Made by a program: the position numbers and the translations under genes | Shown here: positions 44,373-54,815 of the stretch, one piece after another | How the letters are laid out: every line of letters starts with the position of its first letter | How positions within the stretch are numbered: the first letter of the stretch is position 1 | Assembly: GCF_004353905.1 (NCBI RefSeq) | Contig: NZ_SMOD01000009.1 | Location: forward strand, 150,957-214,956 | DNA: 64,000 nt | Source of the DNA: Paraburkholderia guartelaensis | GTDB taxonomy: Bacteria; Pseudomonadota; Gammaproteobacteria; Burkholderiales; Burkholderiaceae | Reading direction: 5' to 3' | Notes under the pieces: model-generated | Seen by the model: the letters and a program-made list of their open reading frames with translations, nothing else | What the model was told of the DNA's origin: nothing | The model's database searches: none

Positions 44373-45611
44373 ATGGGCTACCAGCAAGGATTGAGCGGCC
44401 TCGCCGCGTCGTCGAACGACCTCGACGTGATCGGCAACAACATCGCCAACGCGAACACCGTCGGCTTCAAGCAGAGCACGGCGCAGTTCGCCGACGTGTA
44501 CGCGAACACCATCGCGACGTCGGTGGGCAACCAGATCGGCCTCGGCGCCTCGCTGCAAACGGTGCAGCAGGACTTCGCGCAGGGCACGATCAGCACGACG
44601 GGCCAGGCGCTGAACGTCGCCATCAACGGCAACGGCTTCTACCAGATGTCGAACAACGGCACGATCACGTACTCGCGTAACGGCGTGTTCCAGCTCGACA
44701 AGAACGGCTATATCACCGACGCCTCGGGCAATGACCTGATGGGCTACGCCGCCAGTTCGACCGGCGTGATCAACACCGCGCAGACCGTGCCGCTGCAGGT
44801 GCCGACCACCAACATCGCGCCGGTTGCGACCAAGAACATCACGGCGCAGCTGAACCTGAACGCACAGGCCACGACGCCGACCACCACGACCTTCAGCGAA
44901 ACCGACTCGACGAGCTACACGTATTCGACGTCGGTCACGGCCTACGACACGCTCGGCGGCACCCAGACGGTCAACATGTATTTCGCGAAGGATGCAACGA
45001 GCGGCCAGTGGGACGTCTATGCGGGCCAGGCCGGCTCGGTGACGAAGATCGGCACGGCGCAGTTCAGCTCGTCGGGCGCGCTGCAGAGCATCACGGCCTC
45101 GGGCACGGCAACGACCAACGGCACCACGTCGCTCACCTTCAGCATTAACCCGACGGACGGCTCCACGACGCCCCAGTCGCTGACGCTCGACCTCGCGGGC
45201 ACGACGCAGTACGGCTCGGCCAACGGCGTGAACAACCTCGCCCAGGACGGCTACGCGAGCGGCACGCTCTCGAACTTCTCGATCGGCGCGGACGGCACCA
45301 TCACCGGCAATTACTCGAACGGCCAGACCATGTCGCTCGGTCAGATCGTGCTCGCCAACTTCAACAACCCGAACGGTCTCCTGAACCTGGGCGGCAACCA
45401 GTTCCAGCAAACGGCGGCATCGGGCGTCGCGCAGGTCTCCACGCCGGGCAGCACGAACCACGGCACGCTCACGGGCGGCGCGCTCGAAGCGTCGAACGTC
45501 GACCTGACGAACCAGCTCGTCGACCTGATTACGGCCCAGCGCAACTACCAGGCGAACGCGCAGACCATCAAGACGCAGCAGACCGTCGACCAGACGCTGC
45601 TGCAGATGTAA
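44373..45611 (+). CDS. flgE: Flagellar hook protein FlgE
   Basis: FlgE builds the hook. The 412-residue protein has the axial N-terminus (LDVIGNNIANANTVGFKQS), a Ser/Thr/Asn-rich middle and the C-terminal VDLTNQLVDLITAQRNYQAN. The order in the operon agrees. Confidence 0.98.
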   Translation: MGYQQGLSGLAASSNDLDVIGNNIANANTVGFKQSTAQFADVYANTIATSVGNQIGLGASLQTVQQDFAQGTISTTGQALNVAINGNGFYQMSNNGTITYSRNGVFQLDKNGYITDASGNDLMGYAASSTGVINTAQTVPLQVPTTNIAPVATKNITAQLNLNAQATTPTTTTFSETDSTSYTYSTSVTAYDTLGGTQTVNMYFAKDATSGQWDVYAGQAGSVTKIGTAQFSSSGALQSITASGTATTNGTTSLTFSINPTDGSTTPQSLTLDLAGTTQYGSANGVNNLAQDGYASGTLSNFSIGADGTITGNYSNGQTMSLGQIVLANFNNPNGLLNLGGNQFQQTAASGVAQVSTPGSTNHGTLTGGALEASNVDLTNQLVDLITAQRNYQANAQTIKTQQTVDQTLLQM

Positions 45612-45638
45612 CGCGTCTAACCACGTACCGGGCACACC

Positions 45639-46397
45639 ATGGACCGACTGATCTATACCGCGATGACGGGCGCGAGCCAGGCGCTCGAGCAGCAGGCCGT
45701 CGTCGCGAACAACCTCGCGAACGTCTCGACCACGGGCTTTCGCGCGCAGCTCGCCAACTTTCGCGCCGTGCCGATGTCGTTCGGCGACGGCTCGACGGTG
45801 AACGACCAGACCACGCGCACCTACGTGCTCTCGGCGACGCCTGGCTCGGACATGACGCCCGGTGCGATCTCGCATACCGGCAACCCGCTCGACATCGCCA
45901 TTCAGGGCCAGGGTTTCATGGCCGTGCAGACGGCCGACGGCAACGAGGCCTATACGCGTGCGGGCAACCTGCACGTCGATGAAAACGGCCAGCTCGTCAC
46001 GGCCAACAACCTGCAGGTGATCGGCGGCGGCGGCCCGATCGCGGTGCCGCCGGGCTCGGCGATCACGATCGGCAAGGACGGCACGGTTTCGGCCATCGCG
46101 CCGGGCAGCCCCGCCAACGCGATCGCCATGATCGACCAGATCAAGTTCGTCAACCCGCCGGCAGGCGCGCTCACGCGCGGTGACGACGGCCTTTTCCACA
46201 CGTCGGACGGCAACCCCGCCGACGCGGACCAGACCGTCCAGGTCGCAACCGAGTCGCTCGAAGGCAGCAACGTGAACCCGGTGGCGGCGATGGTCTCGAT
46301 GATCACCAACGCGCGCCAGTTCCAGATGCAGACCAAGCTGCTCCAGAACGCTGACCAGAACGAGCAGAGCGCGAACCAGCTGCTCAACTTCAGCTAA
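45639..46397 (+). CDS. flgF: Flagellar basal-body rod protein FlgF
   Basis: FlgF is a rod component. The 252-residue protein starts [19 protein letters not shown] and has [14 protein letters not shown] and the C-terminal [20 protein letters not shown]. Confidence 0.97.
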   Translation: MDRLIYTAMTGASQALEQQAVVANNLANVSTTGFRAQLANFRAVPMSFGDGSTVNDQTTRTYVLSATPGSDMTPGAISHTGNPLDIAIQGQGFMAVQTADGNEAYTRAGNLHVDENGQLVTANNLQVIGGGGPIAVPPGSAITIGKDGTVSAIAPGSPANAIAMIDQIKFVNPPAGALTRGDDGLFHTSDGNPADADQTVQVATESLEGSNVNPVAAMVSMITNARQFQMQTKLLQNADQNEQSANQLLNFS

Positions 46398-46462
46398 GCC
46401 ATTTCAAGTTAAATGAAGGCCGCCTCGCGCCGCGCGCGAGGCCGGACCGGGAGAAAGACACC

Positions 46463-47251
46463 GTGAACCGATCGCTCTACATCGCCGCCACCGGCATGAA
46501 CGCCCAGCAGGCGCAGATGGACGTGATCTCGAACAACCTCGCGAACGTGAGCACCAATGGCTTCAAGGGCTCGCGCGCGGTGTTCGAGGACCTCATGTAC
46601 CAGACGCTGCGCCAGCCGGGTGCGAACTCGACCCAGCAAACCGAACTGCCTTCGGGCAGCCAGGTGGGCACGGGCGTGCAGCAGGTGGCGACCGAGCGTC
46701 TCTACACGCAGGGCAACCTGCAGCAGACCGGCAACTCGAAGGACGTGGCGATCAACGGCGCGGGCTTCTTCCAGGTGCAGATGCCCGACGGCACGACGGC
46801 CTACACGCGCGACGGCTCGTTCCAGACCAACGCACAAGGCCAGCTCGTGACGGCAAGCGGCTACCAGGTGATGCCGGCCATCACGGTGCCCGCCAACGCG
46901 ACCTCGCTCACCATCGGCAGCGACGGCGTGGTGACGGTCACGACGCCGGGCACGGCCAACAACACGACCATCGGCACGCTGCAGCTCGCCATGTTCATCA
47001 ACCCGGCCGGCCTGCAGTCGAACGGGCAGAACCTCGTGTCGGAAACGGCTTCGTCGGGCGCGCCCACGGTTTCCACGCCGGGCCAGAACGGTTCGGGCAC
47101 GCTCAACCAGGGCTACGTGGAATCGTCGAACGTGAACGTCGTGCAAGAACTCGTGAACATGATCGAGACGCAGCGCGCCTACGAAATCAACAGCAAGGCG
47201 GTCACCACTTCTGACCAGATGCTGCAAACCCTCAGCCAGATGCAGGTCTGA
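46463..47251 (+). CDS. flgG: Flagellar distal rod protein FlgG
   Basis: FlgG forms the distal rod. The 262-residue product starts (GTG) [20 protein letters not shown], with [19 protein letters not shown] and the C-terminal [20 protein letters not shown]. Confidence 0.98.
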   Translation: MNRSLYIAATGMNAQQAQMDVISNNLANVSTNGFKGSRAVFEDLMYQTLRQPGANSTQQTELPSGSQVGTGVQQVATERLYTQGNLQQTGNSKDVAINGAGFFQVQMPDGTTAYTRDGSFQTNAQGQLVTASGYQVMPAITVPANATSLTIGSDGVVTVTTPGTANNTTIGTLQLAMFINPAGLQSNGQNLVSETASSGAPTVSTPGQNGSGTLNQGYVESSNVNVVQELVNMIETQRAYEINSKAVTTSDQMLQTLSQMQV

Positions 47252-47274
47252 GGTCTCCCTGGTTAATCAAGTCG

Positions 47275-47997
47275 GTGAAGAATATGTCGCAGTCCGTTCG
47301 AAACCATCCTCGCATCCGCGCGCGGCACCCGGGCAATTCCCGGGCGCTCGTGGCGGCTGTGGCGCTCGCGATGCTGGCGGGCTGCGCCTACATTCCCAAC
47401 CGGCAGCCGATCACGCAGCAGCCCATGACGGCCGTGCCGCCCCCGCCGCCTGTGAACAACTCGCCGGGCGCGATTTACAACCCCGGCTACGCGGGACGGC
47501 CGCTCTTCGAGGACCAGCGTCCGCGCAATACCGGCGACATCCTCACGATCGTCATCTCCGAAAACATCAACGCGACCAAGTCGTCGGGCGCGGCCACCAA
47601 GCGCGGCACCAGCGCGAGCTTCTCGGGCACCGCGAACTTCCTGCCGGGCTTCTTCAACCGCGCGAACCTGAATACGACGGGCGCGAACCAGTTCGACGCC
47701 ACGGGCGGCGCGAACGCCTCGAACACGTTCACGGGCGTCATCACCGTGACCGTGACGAACGTGCTGCCCAACGGCAATCTCGTCGTCTCCGGCGAGAAGC
47801 AGATGCTCATCAACCAGGGCAATGAATTCGTGCGCTTTTCCGGCGTCGTCAATCCGAACACTGTTGCCGGAGACAACTCCGTGCTCTCGACCGACGTCGC
47901 CGACGCGAAGATCGAATACTCCGCCAAGGGCGTGATCGACGAAGCCGAGACGATGGGCTGGCTGCAACGCTTTTTCCTGAACATCGCGCCATGGTGA
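47275..47997 (+). CDS. flgH: Flagellar L-ring protein FlgH (lipoprotein)
   Basis: FlgH forms the outer-membrane ring. The 240-residue protein has a lipoprotein signal with lipobox MLAGC, the conserved [20 protein letters not shown] and a C-terminal [20 protein letters not shown]. Starts at GTG 47275 or ATG 47284 are both possible; neither has a strong ribosome site. It overlaps flgI by 7 nt. Confidence 0.96.
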   Translation: MKNMSQSVRNHPRIRARHPGNSRALVAAVALAMLAGCAYIPNRQPITQQPMTAVPPPPPVNNSPGAIYNPGYAGRPLFEDQRPRNTGDILTIVISENINATKSSGAATKRGTSASFSGTANFLPGFFNRANLNTTGANQFDATGGANASNTFTGVITVTVTNVLPNGNLVVSGEKQMLINQGNEFVRFSGVVNPNTVAGDNSVLSTDVADAKIEYSAKGVIDEAETMGWLQRFFLNIAPW

Positions 47998-49190
47998 AGA
48001 TCCGCTTCCATCGTTCGCGCCGCTCGCGCGTGAAGGACGTGCTCGCCGCAATCGGCGTGGCATTCGGCTTCGTGCTGGCCTGCGGTGCACTCGTCGCCTA
48101 CGCGACGCCGGCACGCGCCGAGCGCGTGAAAGACCTCGCGACCTTCCAGGGCGTGCGCGACAACCCGCTCATCGGCTACGGCCTCGTGGTGGGTCTCGAC
48201 GGCACCGGCGACCAGACGACCCAGGCGCCGTTCACGACGCAGACGCTCGCGAACATGCTCGCGAACCTCGGCATCTCGATCAACAACACGTCGAGCTCGT
48301 CGGGTTCCTCGTCGACGCTCAACAACATGCAGCTGAAGAACGTCGCCGCGGTGATGGTGACGGCGGTGTTGCCGCCGTTCGCGCGGCCGGGCGAGCAGAT
48401 CGACGTCACGGTGTCTTCGCTCGCCAATGCCAAGAGCATTCGCGGCGGCACGCTGCTGCTCACGCCGCTCAAGGGTGCCGACGGCCAGGTCTACGCGCTC
48501 GCGCAGGGCAACGTGGCCGTGGGCGGCGCGGGCGCCTCGGCCAACGGCAGCAAGGTGCAGGTGAACCAGCTCGCCGCCGGCCGCATCTCGGGCGGCGCGA
48601 TCATCGAGCGCTCGGTGATCTCGCCGGTCTCGCAGCAAGGCGGTCTGCTCACGCTGACCGTCAACGACATGGACTACGACACGACGCAGCGCATCGTCTC
48701 GGCCGTCAACAACATGTTCGGCCCGGGCACGGCCTCGCCGCTCGATGGCCGCACGATCCAGGTGCACGGGCCGGCCGATCCGGGCTCGCAGGTGGGCTTC
48801 ATCGCGCAGATCCAGGACCTCAACGTGAATCCGGCCACGCCGGCCGCGAAGGTGATCCTGAACGCGCGCACCGGCTCGATCGTCATGAACCAGATGGTGA
48901 CGCTCGAGAGCTGCGCGGTCGCGCACGGTAATCTCTCGGTCGTCGTGAACACGCAGACGGCGGTAAGCCAGCCCGGCGCGTTCTCCAACGGCCAGACAGT
49001 GGCGACGCGCCAGTCGCAGATCCAGCTGAAGCAGGACAACGGATCGCTCAAGCTCGTCACGGCGGGCGCCAATCTCGCCGAGGTCGTGAAGGCGCTCAAC
49101 GCGCTGGGCGCCACGCCGGCGGATCTGATGTCGATCCTGCAGGCGATGAAGGCGGCGGGTGCATTGCGCGCCGACCTCGAGATCATCTAA
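47991..49190 (+). CDS. flgI: Flagellar P-ring protein FlgI
   Basis: FlgI forms the periplasmic P-ring. The 399-residue product has a signal peptide ending TPARA, then [20 protein letters not shown] and the conserved [12 protein letters not shown]. The C-terminus reads [20 protein letters not shown]. It begins inside flgH and is followed by flgJ. Confidence 0.98.
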   Translation: MVKIRFHRSRRSRVKDVLAAIGVAFGFVLACGALVAYATPARAERVKDLATFQGVRDNPLIGYGLVVGLDGTGDQTTQAPFTTQTLANMLANLGISINNTSSSSGSSSTLNNMQLKNVAAVMVTAVLPPFARPGEQIDVTVSSLANAKSIRGGTLLLTPLKGADGQVYALAQGNVAVGGAGASANGSKVQVNQLAAGRISGGAIIERSVISPVSQQGGLLTLTVNDMDYDTTQRIVSAVNNMFGPGTASPLDGRTIQVHGPADPGSQVGFIAQIQDLNVNPATPAAKVILNARTGSIVMNQMVTLESCAVAHGNLSVVVNTQTAVSQPGAFSNGQTVATRQSQIQLKQDNGSLKLVTAGANLAEVVKALNALGATPADLMSILQAMKAAGALRADLEII

Positions 49191-49200
49191 GGGGTGTAAC

Positions 49201-50202
49201 TTGGATAATACGAAGAACATCGGCGGCGGCAGCCTCGACCTCTCCAACCGCTTCGCGCTCGACGTGCAGGGCTTCGACTCGATGCGCGCCGCGGCGAACG
49301 CCTCGCCCCAGCAGGGCGTGAAGATGGCCGCGAAGCAGTTCGACGCGGTCTTCACGCAGATGATGCTCAAGAGCATGCGCGACGCGACGCCCGACGACGG
49401 CCCGCTCGACTCGCACGACGGCGCGCAGTTCACCTCGATGATGGACCAGCAGCTCTCCCAGCAGATGTCGAACAAGGGCATCGGCGTGGCGAACGCGATG
49501 CTCAAGCAGCTCATGCGCAGCATGGGCGGCGCGGCCGGTGCCGATGGCGCGGGTGGTGCCGGTGGTGCGGACGGCGTGGCGGGCGCGATCTCGGGGCTTT
49601 CGGGCAAGGACGCGAGCGAAGGGAACCTCGCCATGCTCAACGCGCTCGGCCGCGCCTACGGCAACGCCGCCGCCAACGGCGCGCTCGCCAACGGCTCGGG
49701 GTACAGCGGCAACAGCTCGCTCACGCCGCCGGTCAAGGGCAACGGCGACGCATCGGTGGACGCGTTCGTCGACAAGCTCGCCAACGCGGCGCAGCAGGCC
49801 AGCTCGACCACGGGCATTCCGGCACGCTTCATTCTCGGCCAGGCCGCGCTCGAATCGGGCTGGGGCAAGCGCGAGATCAAGAACGCCGACGGCTCGACGA
49901 GCCACAACGTGTTCGGCATCAAGGCGAGCAAGGACTGGACCGGCAAGACCGTCTCGACGGTCACGACGGAATACGTGAACGGCCAGCCGCATCGCGTGGT
50001 GGAGAAGTTCCGCGCCTACGACTCGTACGAAGACGCGATGACCGACTATGCGACGCTGCTCAAGGGCAACCCGCGCTACGCGTCGGTGATCAACGGCTCG
50101 AAGAGCGCCGAGGGCTTCGCGCACGGCATGCAGCGCGCGGGCTACGCCACCGACCCGCACTATGCGAAGAAGCTGCTGACCATCATGCAGCGGATGGCTT
50201 GA
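49201..50202 (+). CDS. flgJ: Flagellar rod assembly protein / muramidase FlgJ
   Basis: FlgJ caps the rod and opens the peptidoglycan. The 333-residue protein has the rod-binding domain (residues about 40-120, KQFDAVFTQMMLKSMRDA), a Gly/Ala linker, and a C-terminal glucosaminidase domain with the likely catalytic Glu in ALESGWGK. The TTG at 49201 lies 5 nt after GGGGTG; it gives a normal N-terminus, while a longer frame to 49159 would run back into flgI. Confidence 0.97.
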   Translation: MDNTKNIGGGSLDLSNRFALDVQGFDSMRAAANASPQQGVKMAAKQFDAVFTQMMLKSMRDATPDDGPLDSHDGAQFTSMMDQQLSQQMSNKGIGVANAMLKQLMRSMGGAAGADGAGGAGGADGVAGAISGLSGKDASEGNLAMLNALGRAYGNAAANGALANGSGYSGNSSLTPPVKGNGDASVDAFVDKLANAAQQASSTTGIPARFILGQAALESGWGKREIKNADGSTSHNVFGIKASKDWTGKTVSTVTTEYVNGQPHRVVEKFRAYDSYEDAMTDYATLLKGNPRYASVINGSKSAEGFAHGMQRAGYATDPHYAKKLLTIMQRMA

Positions 50203-50470
50203 CGATCGATTCGACGCCTCGCGCCGCGGTTGGCGTCAATTAGGCAACCGCAAACGTTGGCTTCGCGCAGTTGCCGGAAGAAGCTGCGCACGTGTGTTTC
50301 ATGCAGGGAAAAGGCACATTTTTTTTACGCCTAATCCCTAAATTTTTCGTAATGTCTGCCGCTAATGCAGGCGAGATGGAAAAGAAATCCGGGCGGTCGG
50401 ACCGCCCGAACGGCGCGTGCGGAAAGGGTCCGCGGGCGCGCCGGCACGTTCACGAATTCCCGGCAGGCCG

Positions 50471-51232
50471 ATGAATACCGTTCAGTCGAATCCACAGGAA
50501 GCAGGCGAGGGCGCGGAAGGCTCCCACGACTTTGGGCGCCGCAATCCGCTTGAGATCGGCGTCCAGCTACGCAATCTCGTCAATCGCGGCGACTTCCTGA
50601 CCCTCCAGTATCGCGGCGGACAGCTCGTCACGCGCATTCTGGCCGTCAACGGACGCGAGCGCACTTTCGTGTTCGACTGGGGCGCGATGCCCGAGCAGAA
50701 CACGGGCGTGCTCGCCGCGCCCGAGTGCCTGTTCCACGCATCGCCCGATGGCGTGCGCGTGGAGTTCAAGACGGCTACGCCGCGGCGCACCGAGTTCGAA
50801 GGGCGCCCCGCGTTCGAAGCCGATTTCCCCGAAGTGCTGTTCTACGTGCAGCGGCGCGAGTACTTCCGCGTCGACACGCCCGTGCTCGAGCCGTGCATCT
50901 GCCGCGGCGAACTGCCGAGCGGCGGCCCGCGTTTCGCGTACGAGGTGCATGACCTCTCGCTCGGCGGCCTCGGGCTGCGTACGACGGACGAGCGCGTCGC
51001 GGATCTCGCGATGGGGCTCGTGCTGCCCGACGTCGAACTCGACCTGCGCGCGCACGGCAAGCTGCGTGTGGATCTCGCGCTCGTCGTGCTGCGTTTCATC
51101 GACCTGCCCAACGGCGACCGCCGCTATCACATGGGCTTTCGCTTCGACGCGCTGCCCGGCTCCGCCGAGAACACGCTGCAGCGCTATATCACGCAGCTCG
51201 AGATGAAGCGCCGCGCACTCGCGCGTGCCTGA
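50471..51232 (+). CDS. ycgR: Flagellar brake protein YcgR (PilZ domain)
   Basis: YcgR binds cyclic-di-GMP and slows the motor. The 253-residue protein has the YcgR N-terminal domain (NPLEIGVQLRNLVNRGDFLT) and a C-terminal PilZ domain with the binding motifs QRREYFRVDTP and DLSLGGLGL. The ATG at 50471 is supported by alignment with the family start; a weak GCAGG precedes it. It lies between flgJ and flgK, away from other c-di-GMP genes. Confidence 0.93.
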   Translation: MNTVQSNPQEAGEGAEGSHDFGRRNPLEIGVQLRNLVNRGDFLTLQYRGGQLVTRILAVNGRERTFVFDWGAMPEQNTGVLAAPECLFHASPDGVRVEFKTATPRRTEFEGRPAFEADFPEVLFYVQRREYFRVDTPVLEPCICRGELPSGGPRFAYEVHDLSLGGLGLRTTDERVADLAMGLVLPDVELDLRAHGKLRVDLALVVLRFIDLPNGDRRYHMGFRFDALPGSAENTLQRYITQLEMKRRALARA

Positions 51233-51365
51233 GCGGCATAGCCTCAAGCCTCACCTGCACGATCCGCAACACCCTCGCCGGCGCAACGCATGTTGCGCCG
51301 GTTCGCCCGCCGCGCGGCAGGCGCGCCCGCTCTTTCTCGCTAACGTTTTCGTGTCCATCAGGCGC

Positions 51366-51392
51366 TCAATTTTTGCAGCGCGTTGCCGTTAT
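51366..51392 (+). promoter_or_regulatory. Sigma-28 (FliA) promoter of flgKL
   Basis: TCAATTTT (51366-51373) and GCCGTTAT (51385-51392) lie 11 bp apart, 6 of 8 matches each to the FliA consensus. The start site would be about 50 nt before flgK. It agrees with late expression of the hook-filament junction proteins. Confidence 0.7.
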
Positions 51393-51448
51393 ACCGTGAG
51401 TACATCACGCGGTTTGCCAGGGGGGCGGGCCGCTTTCGAGGATTACGC

Positions 51449-53476
51449 ATGTCCAACATTTTCTCGATCGGTCTGAGCGGCCTGCAGGCGGCGCAGATTG
51501 GTATCTCGACCACCGGCGAGAACATCAGCAACTCGACGACCGCGGGCTATACCGTCGAGACGCCGGTGTACCAGGAATCGGCGGGTCAGTACACGTCGAG
51601 CGGCTATCTCGGCAGCGGCGTCACTACCGCGACCGTGCAGCGCGCGTACAGCCAGTACCTCACGACGGCCGTCAACAATGCGCAGACGGCCAGCAGCTCG
51701 TACACGGCGTCGTACAACCTCGCCACGCAGCTCTCGAACCTCGTGGGCAGCCCGACCTCGGGCATCGCCACCGCGATCACGAACTTCTTCACGGGCCTGC
51801 AGAACGTCTCGAACTCGCCTTCGGATACCGCAGCGCGGCAAACCGTGCTCTCCGACGCGCAGACGCTCGCCACCCAGATCAACGCCGCAAGCCAGCAGTA
51901 CGACGCGATGCGCCAGAGCGTGAACACGCAGCTCACGAGCGCGGTCTCGCAAATCAACACCTACACGCAGCAGATCGCGAGCCTCAACGCGCAGATCACG
52001 TCCGCAAGCTCGGGCGGCCAGCAGCCGAACCAGCTGCTCGATCAACGCGATCAAGCTGTCGCGAATCTCTCGAAGCTGGTCGGCATTCAGGTCGTGCAGG
52101 GCAGCACCGGCTACAGCGTTTTCCTCGGCAATGGCCAGCCGCTCGTGGTGAGCGGCCAGAGCTACAACCTCGGCACGCAGCCGTCGAGCACCAACCCGTC
52201 GGAGCTGACCGTGACGTGGCAGGGCCTGAACGGCGCGAGCGCCGCGTCGCAAGGCACGCCGCAGGTGCTGTCGTCGGCCGCGCTGCAAGGCGGCACGGTG
52301 GGTGGCCTCGTCTCGTTCGTCCAGACCACGCTCGATCCGGCGGAATCGCAATTGGGCGCGATCGTGACGAGCTTCGCCGCGCAGGTGAACTCGCAAAACG
52401 CACTCGGCCTCACGCTCTCGGGCGGCGCGGGCGGCAATCTGTTCACGGTGGGCAATCCGCTCGTCACGGCCAGCTCGACGAACCCCGACACGCAGACCAC
52501 GGTCAGCGCGACGCTCACGAACAGCACGCAGCCGCTCACCGACAACTACAAGCTGAGCTACGACGGCACGAACTGGAACCTCACCGACACGACGACGAAC
52601 TCGCTGGTCGCGACCCAGCCGAACGGCACCGCGCCGATCACGATCGGCGGCTTCTCGATTACGCCTTCGGGCACGGTGAGCGCAGGCGACTCGTTCATGA
52701 TCCAGCCGACGGCCGGCGCGCTCGCGAGCTTCTCGGTCGCGACCAGCGATCCTGCCGCCATCGCGGCGGCCACGCCGGTCGTCGTTTCGGCATCCACGAC
52801 GAACGCGGGCACGGCTACCGTGACGCAAGGCGCGGTGGGCACGGGCTATTCGACGACGAACCTGCCGGTCACGCTCACGTACAACTCGACGTCCGGCACG
52901 CTGACCGGCCTGCCCAACGGCACGACCGTCACGATCACGACGCCGGGGTCGACGACCACCAGCACCGTGACGATCAACAGTGCCGCGACGCCGCCTGTGA
53001 CCGGCGTGCCGTACGATCCGACCACGGGTGCAACCTTCACCATCACGAACCTCACGGATTCGACCGGCGCGAACGCCACCGCGACCAACGTGAGCTTCAC
53101 GATGACGGGCACGCCCTCGAACAACGACACGTTCACGGTGGCGGGCAACAAGAGCGGCACGCAGGACGGCCGCAACGCGCTCGCGCTCGCGAACCTCACG
53201 TCGAGCACGGCATACACGGGATCGGCCACGCTGACCACGGCGTATGCGAACTACGTCAACACGATTGGCAACACCGCTAGCCAGCTGGAGGCGTCGAACA
53301 CGTCGCAGCAGTCGCTCGTGACGCAGCTCACTTCGCAGCAGCAATCGGTGCAGGGCGTGAACCTCGACGAGGAAGCGGCGAACCTGCTGCAGTATCAACA
53401 GCTCTATCAGGCCAACAGCAAGGTGATCCAGACGGCGGCATCGCTGTTCCAGACCCTGATCGGCATTTTCCAGTGA
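51449..53476 (+). CDS. flgK: Flagellar hook-associated protein 1 FlgK
   Basis: FlgK joins the hook to the filament. The 675-residue product starts MSNIFSIGLSGLQAAQIGIS, with GENISNSTTAGYTVET, and ends with VNLDEEAANLLQYQQLYQAN. The centre (residues about 350-600) is long and Thr/Ser-rich, with two GT-x-S-x-x-D-[ST]-F elements near 408 and 554. The ATG at 51449 is the family start. Confidence 0.98.
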   Translation: MSNIFSIGLSGLQAAQIGISTTGENISNSTTAGYTVETPVYQESAGQYTSSGYLGSGVTTATVQRAYSQYLTTAVNNAQTASSSYTASYNLATQLSNLVGSPTSGIATAITNFFTGLQNVSNSPSDTAARQTVLSDAQTLATQINAASQQYDAMRQSVNTQLTSAVSQINTYTQQIASLNAQITSASSGGQQPNQLLDQRDQAVANLSKLVGIQVVQGSTGYSVFLGNGQPLVVSGQSYNLGTQPSSTNPSELTVTWQGLNGASAASQGTPQVLSSAALQGGTVGGLVSFVQTTLDPAESQLGAIVTSFAAQVNSQNALGLTLSGGAGGNLFTVGNPLVTASSTNPDTQTTVSATLTNSTQPLTDNYKLSYDGTNWNLTDTTTNSLVATQPNGTAPITIGGFSITPSGTVSAGDSFMIQPTAGALASFSVATSDPAAIAAATPVVVSASTTNAGTATVTQGAVGTGYSTTNLPVTLTYNSTSGTLTGLPNGTTVTITTPGSTTTSTVTINSAATPPVTGVPYDPTTGATFTITNLTDSTGANATATNVSFTMTGTPSNNDTFTVAGNKSGTQDGRNALALANLTSSTAYTGSATLTTAYANYVNTIGNTASQLEASNTSQQSLVTQLTSQQQSVQGVNLDEEAANLLQYQQLYQANSKVIQTAASLFQTLIGIFQ

Positions 53477-53487
53477 GGCGCTGACCC

Positions 53488-54732
53488 ATGCGTATCGCGA
53501 CTTCCCAGATTTTTTCCTCCAGTCTGTCGACGATGGAGAACCAGCAGTCTCAGCTCCTTCAGGTCCAGCAGCAGATCTCGACCGGCGTGGCGATTTCGAA
53601 CCCGGGCGACAATCCGCTCGGCGCCGCGCAGGCCGTGACGCTTTCCGCGACGAGCGCGACGCTCACGCAGTACACGTCGAACCAGACCACGGCGCTCACC
53701 GCGCTGCAGCTCGAGGACACGACGCTCTCGAGCGTGACGACCACGATGCAGAGCATCCACTCGCTCATCATCGAAGCGCAGAACGGCTCGCTCACGGACC
53801 AGGCGCGCCAGGCGATCGCCCAGCAGATGCAAGGCGACCGCGACCAGCTGCTCACGCTCGCCAACACCACGGACGGCGCCGGCAACTACATCTTCTCGGG
53901 CTTCCAGAGCACCTCTCAGGTGTTCTCGAACAAGTCGGGCGGCGGCGTGACCTACAACGGCGACGCGGGCCAGCGCGTGATGCAGGTGGCCGGCACGCGC
54001 AACATCGCGGTCGGCGATACGGGCACGACGGTGTTCCAGAGCGTGCAGGCCGTCGGTTCGGCCAACGTGGCCTCGGGCAGTTCGTCGAACAAGGGCACGG
54101 GCGTGATCAGCGGCGTGACGGTGACGGACCCGACCCAGGCGACGAACAACGACAACTACTCGATCGCGTTCGCCACCGACGCGACCACCGGCGCGCTCAC
54201 CTATACGGTGACCGACAACAGCGTGACGCCCGCGACGACGACCACGCCGGCCAACTACACCGAAGGCAACGCGATCTCGCTCGGCTCGGGCATGAGCGTG
54301 ACGATGTCGGGTACGCCCAGCGCGGGCGACTCGTTCTCGGTCACGCCCGCCACGGCGTCGCAGAACACGGACGTGTTCGCGAGCATCGACAGCATCATCG
54401 CTGCACTGAATACGCCCACGAGCGGCTCCACCGCCGCGGTCGCGAACCTCAACAACGCGCTGAACACGGGCCTCACGCAGATCGGCAACTCGCTGTCGAA
54501 CGTGATCACGGTGCAGGCGTCCGTGGGCGGCCGCGAGCAGGAAGTGAAGGCGCTGCAAACGGTCACGTCGACCAACTCGCTGCAGGTCACGTCGAACCTC
54601 TCCGACCTCATGAGCACCGACACCGTGGCCGCGATCAGCCAGTTCGAGCAGCTGTCGAACGCGCTCACGGCTTCGCAAAAGAGCTTCGCGGCAACGCAGA
54701 ATCTCTCGCTGTTCCAGTACATCAATCCTTGA
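53488..54732 (+). CDS. flgL: Flagellar hook-associated protein 3 FlgL
   Basis: FlgL is the second junction protein. The 414-residue protein starts MRIATSQIFSSSLSTMENQQ with QISTGVAISNPGDNPLGAAQ, and a middle element GTPSAGDSFSVTP near residue 275. The C-terminus is ALTASQKSFAATQNLSLFQY. It starts 11 bp after flgK, and a bidirectional terminator follows. Confidence 0.98.
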   Translation: MRIATSQIFSSSLSTMENQQSQLLQVQQQISTGVAISNPGDNPLGAAQAVTLSATSATLTQYTSNQTTALTALQLEDTTLSSVTTTMQSIHSLIIEAQNGSLTDQARQAIAQQMQGDRDQLLTLANTTDGAGNYIFSGFQSTSQVFSNKSGGGVTYNGDAGQRVMQVAGTRNIAVGDTGTTVFQSVQAVGSANVASGSSSNKGTGVISGVTVTDPTQATNNDNYSIAFATDATTGALTYTVTDNSVTPATTTTPANYTEGNAISLGSGMSVTMSGTPSAGDSFSVTPATASQNTDVFASIDSIIAALNTPTSGSTAAVANLNNALNTGLTQIGNSLSNVITVQASVGGREQEVKALQTVTSTNSLQVTSNLSDLMSTDTVAAISQFEQLSNALTASQKSFAATQNLSLFQYINP

Positions 54733-54753
54733 TCGTGAGGCATTGAGCGGTCG

Positions 54754-54782
54754 AAAAAAAGCGGACTCCGGTCCGCTTTTTT
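54754..54782 (+). terminator. Bidirectional terminator between flgL and fliR
   Basis: A GCGGAC/GTCCGC stem with a 4-nt loop, seven A before and a T-run after. It lies between the converging flgL and fliR transcripts and can stop both. Confidence 0.85.
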
Positions 54783-54815
54783 ATTGCGCTGCGCGCGCGT
54801 CGTGCGAAGCGCGTT

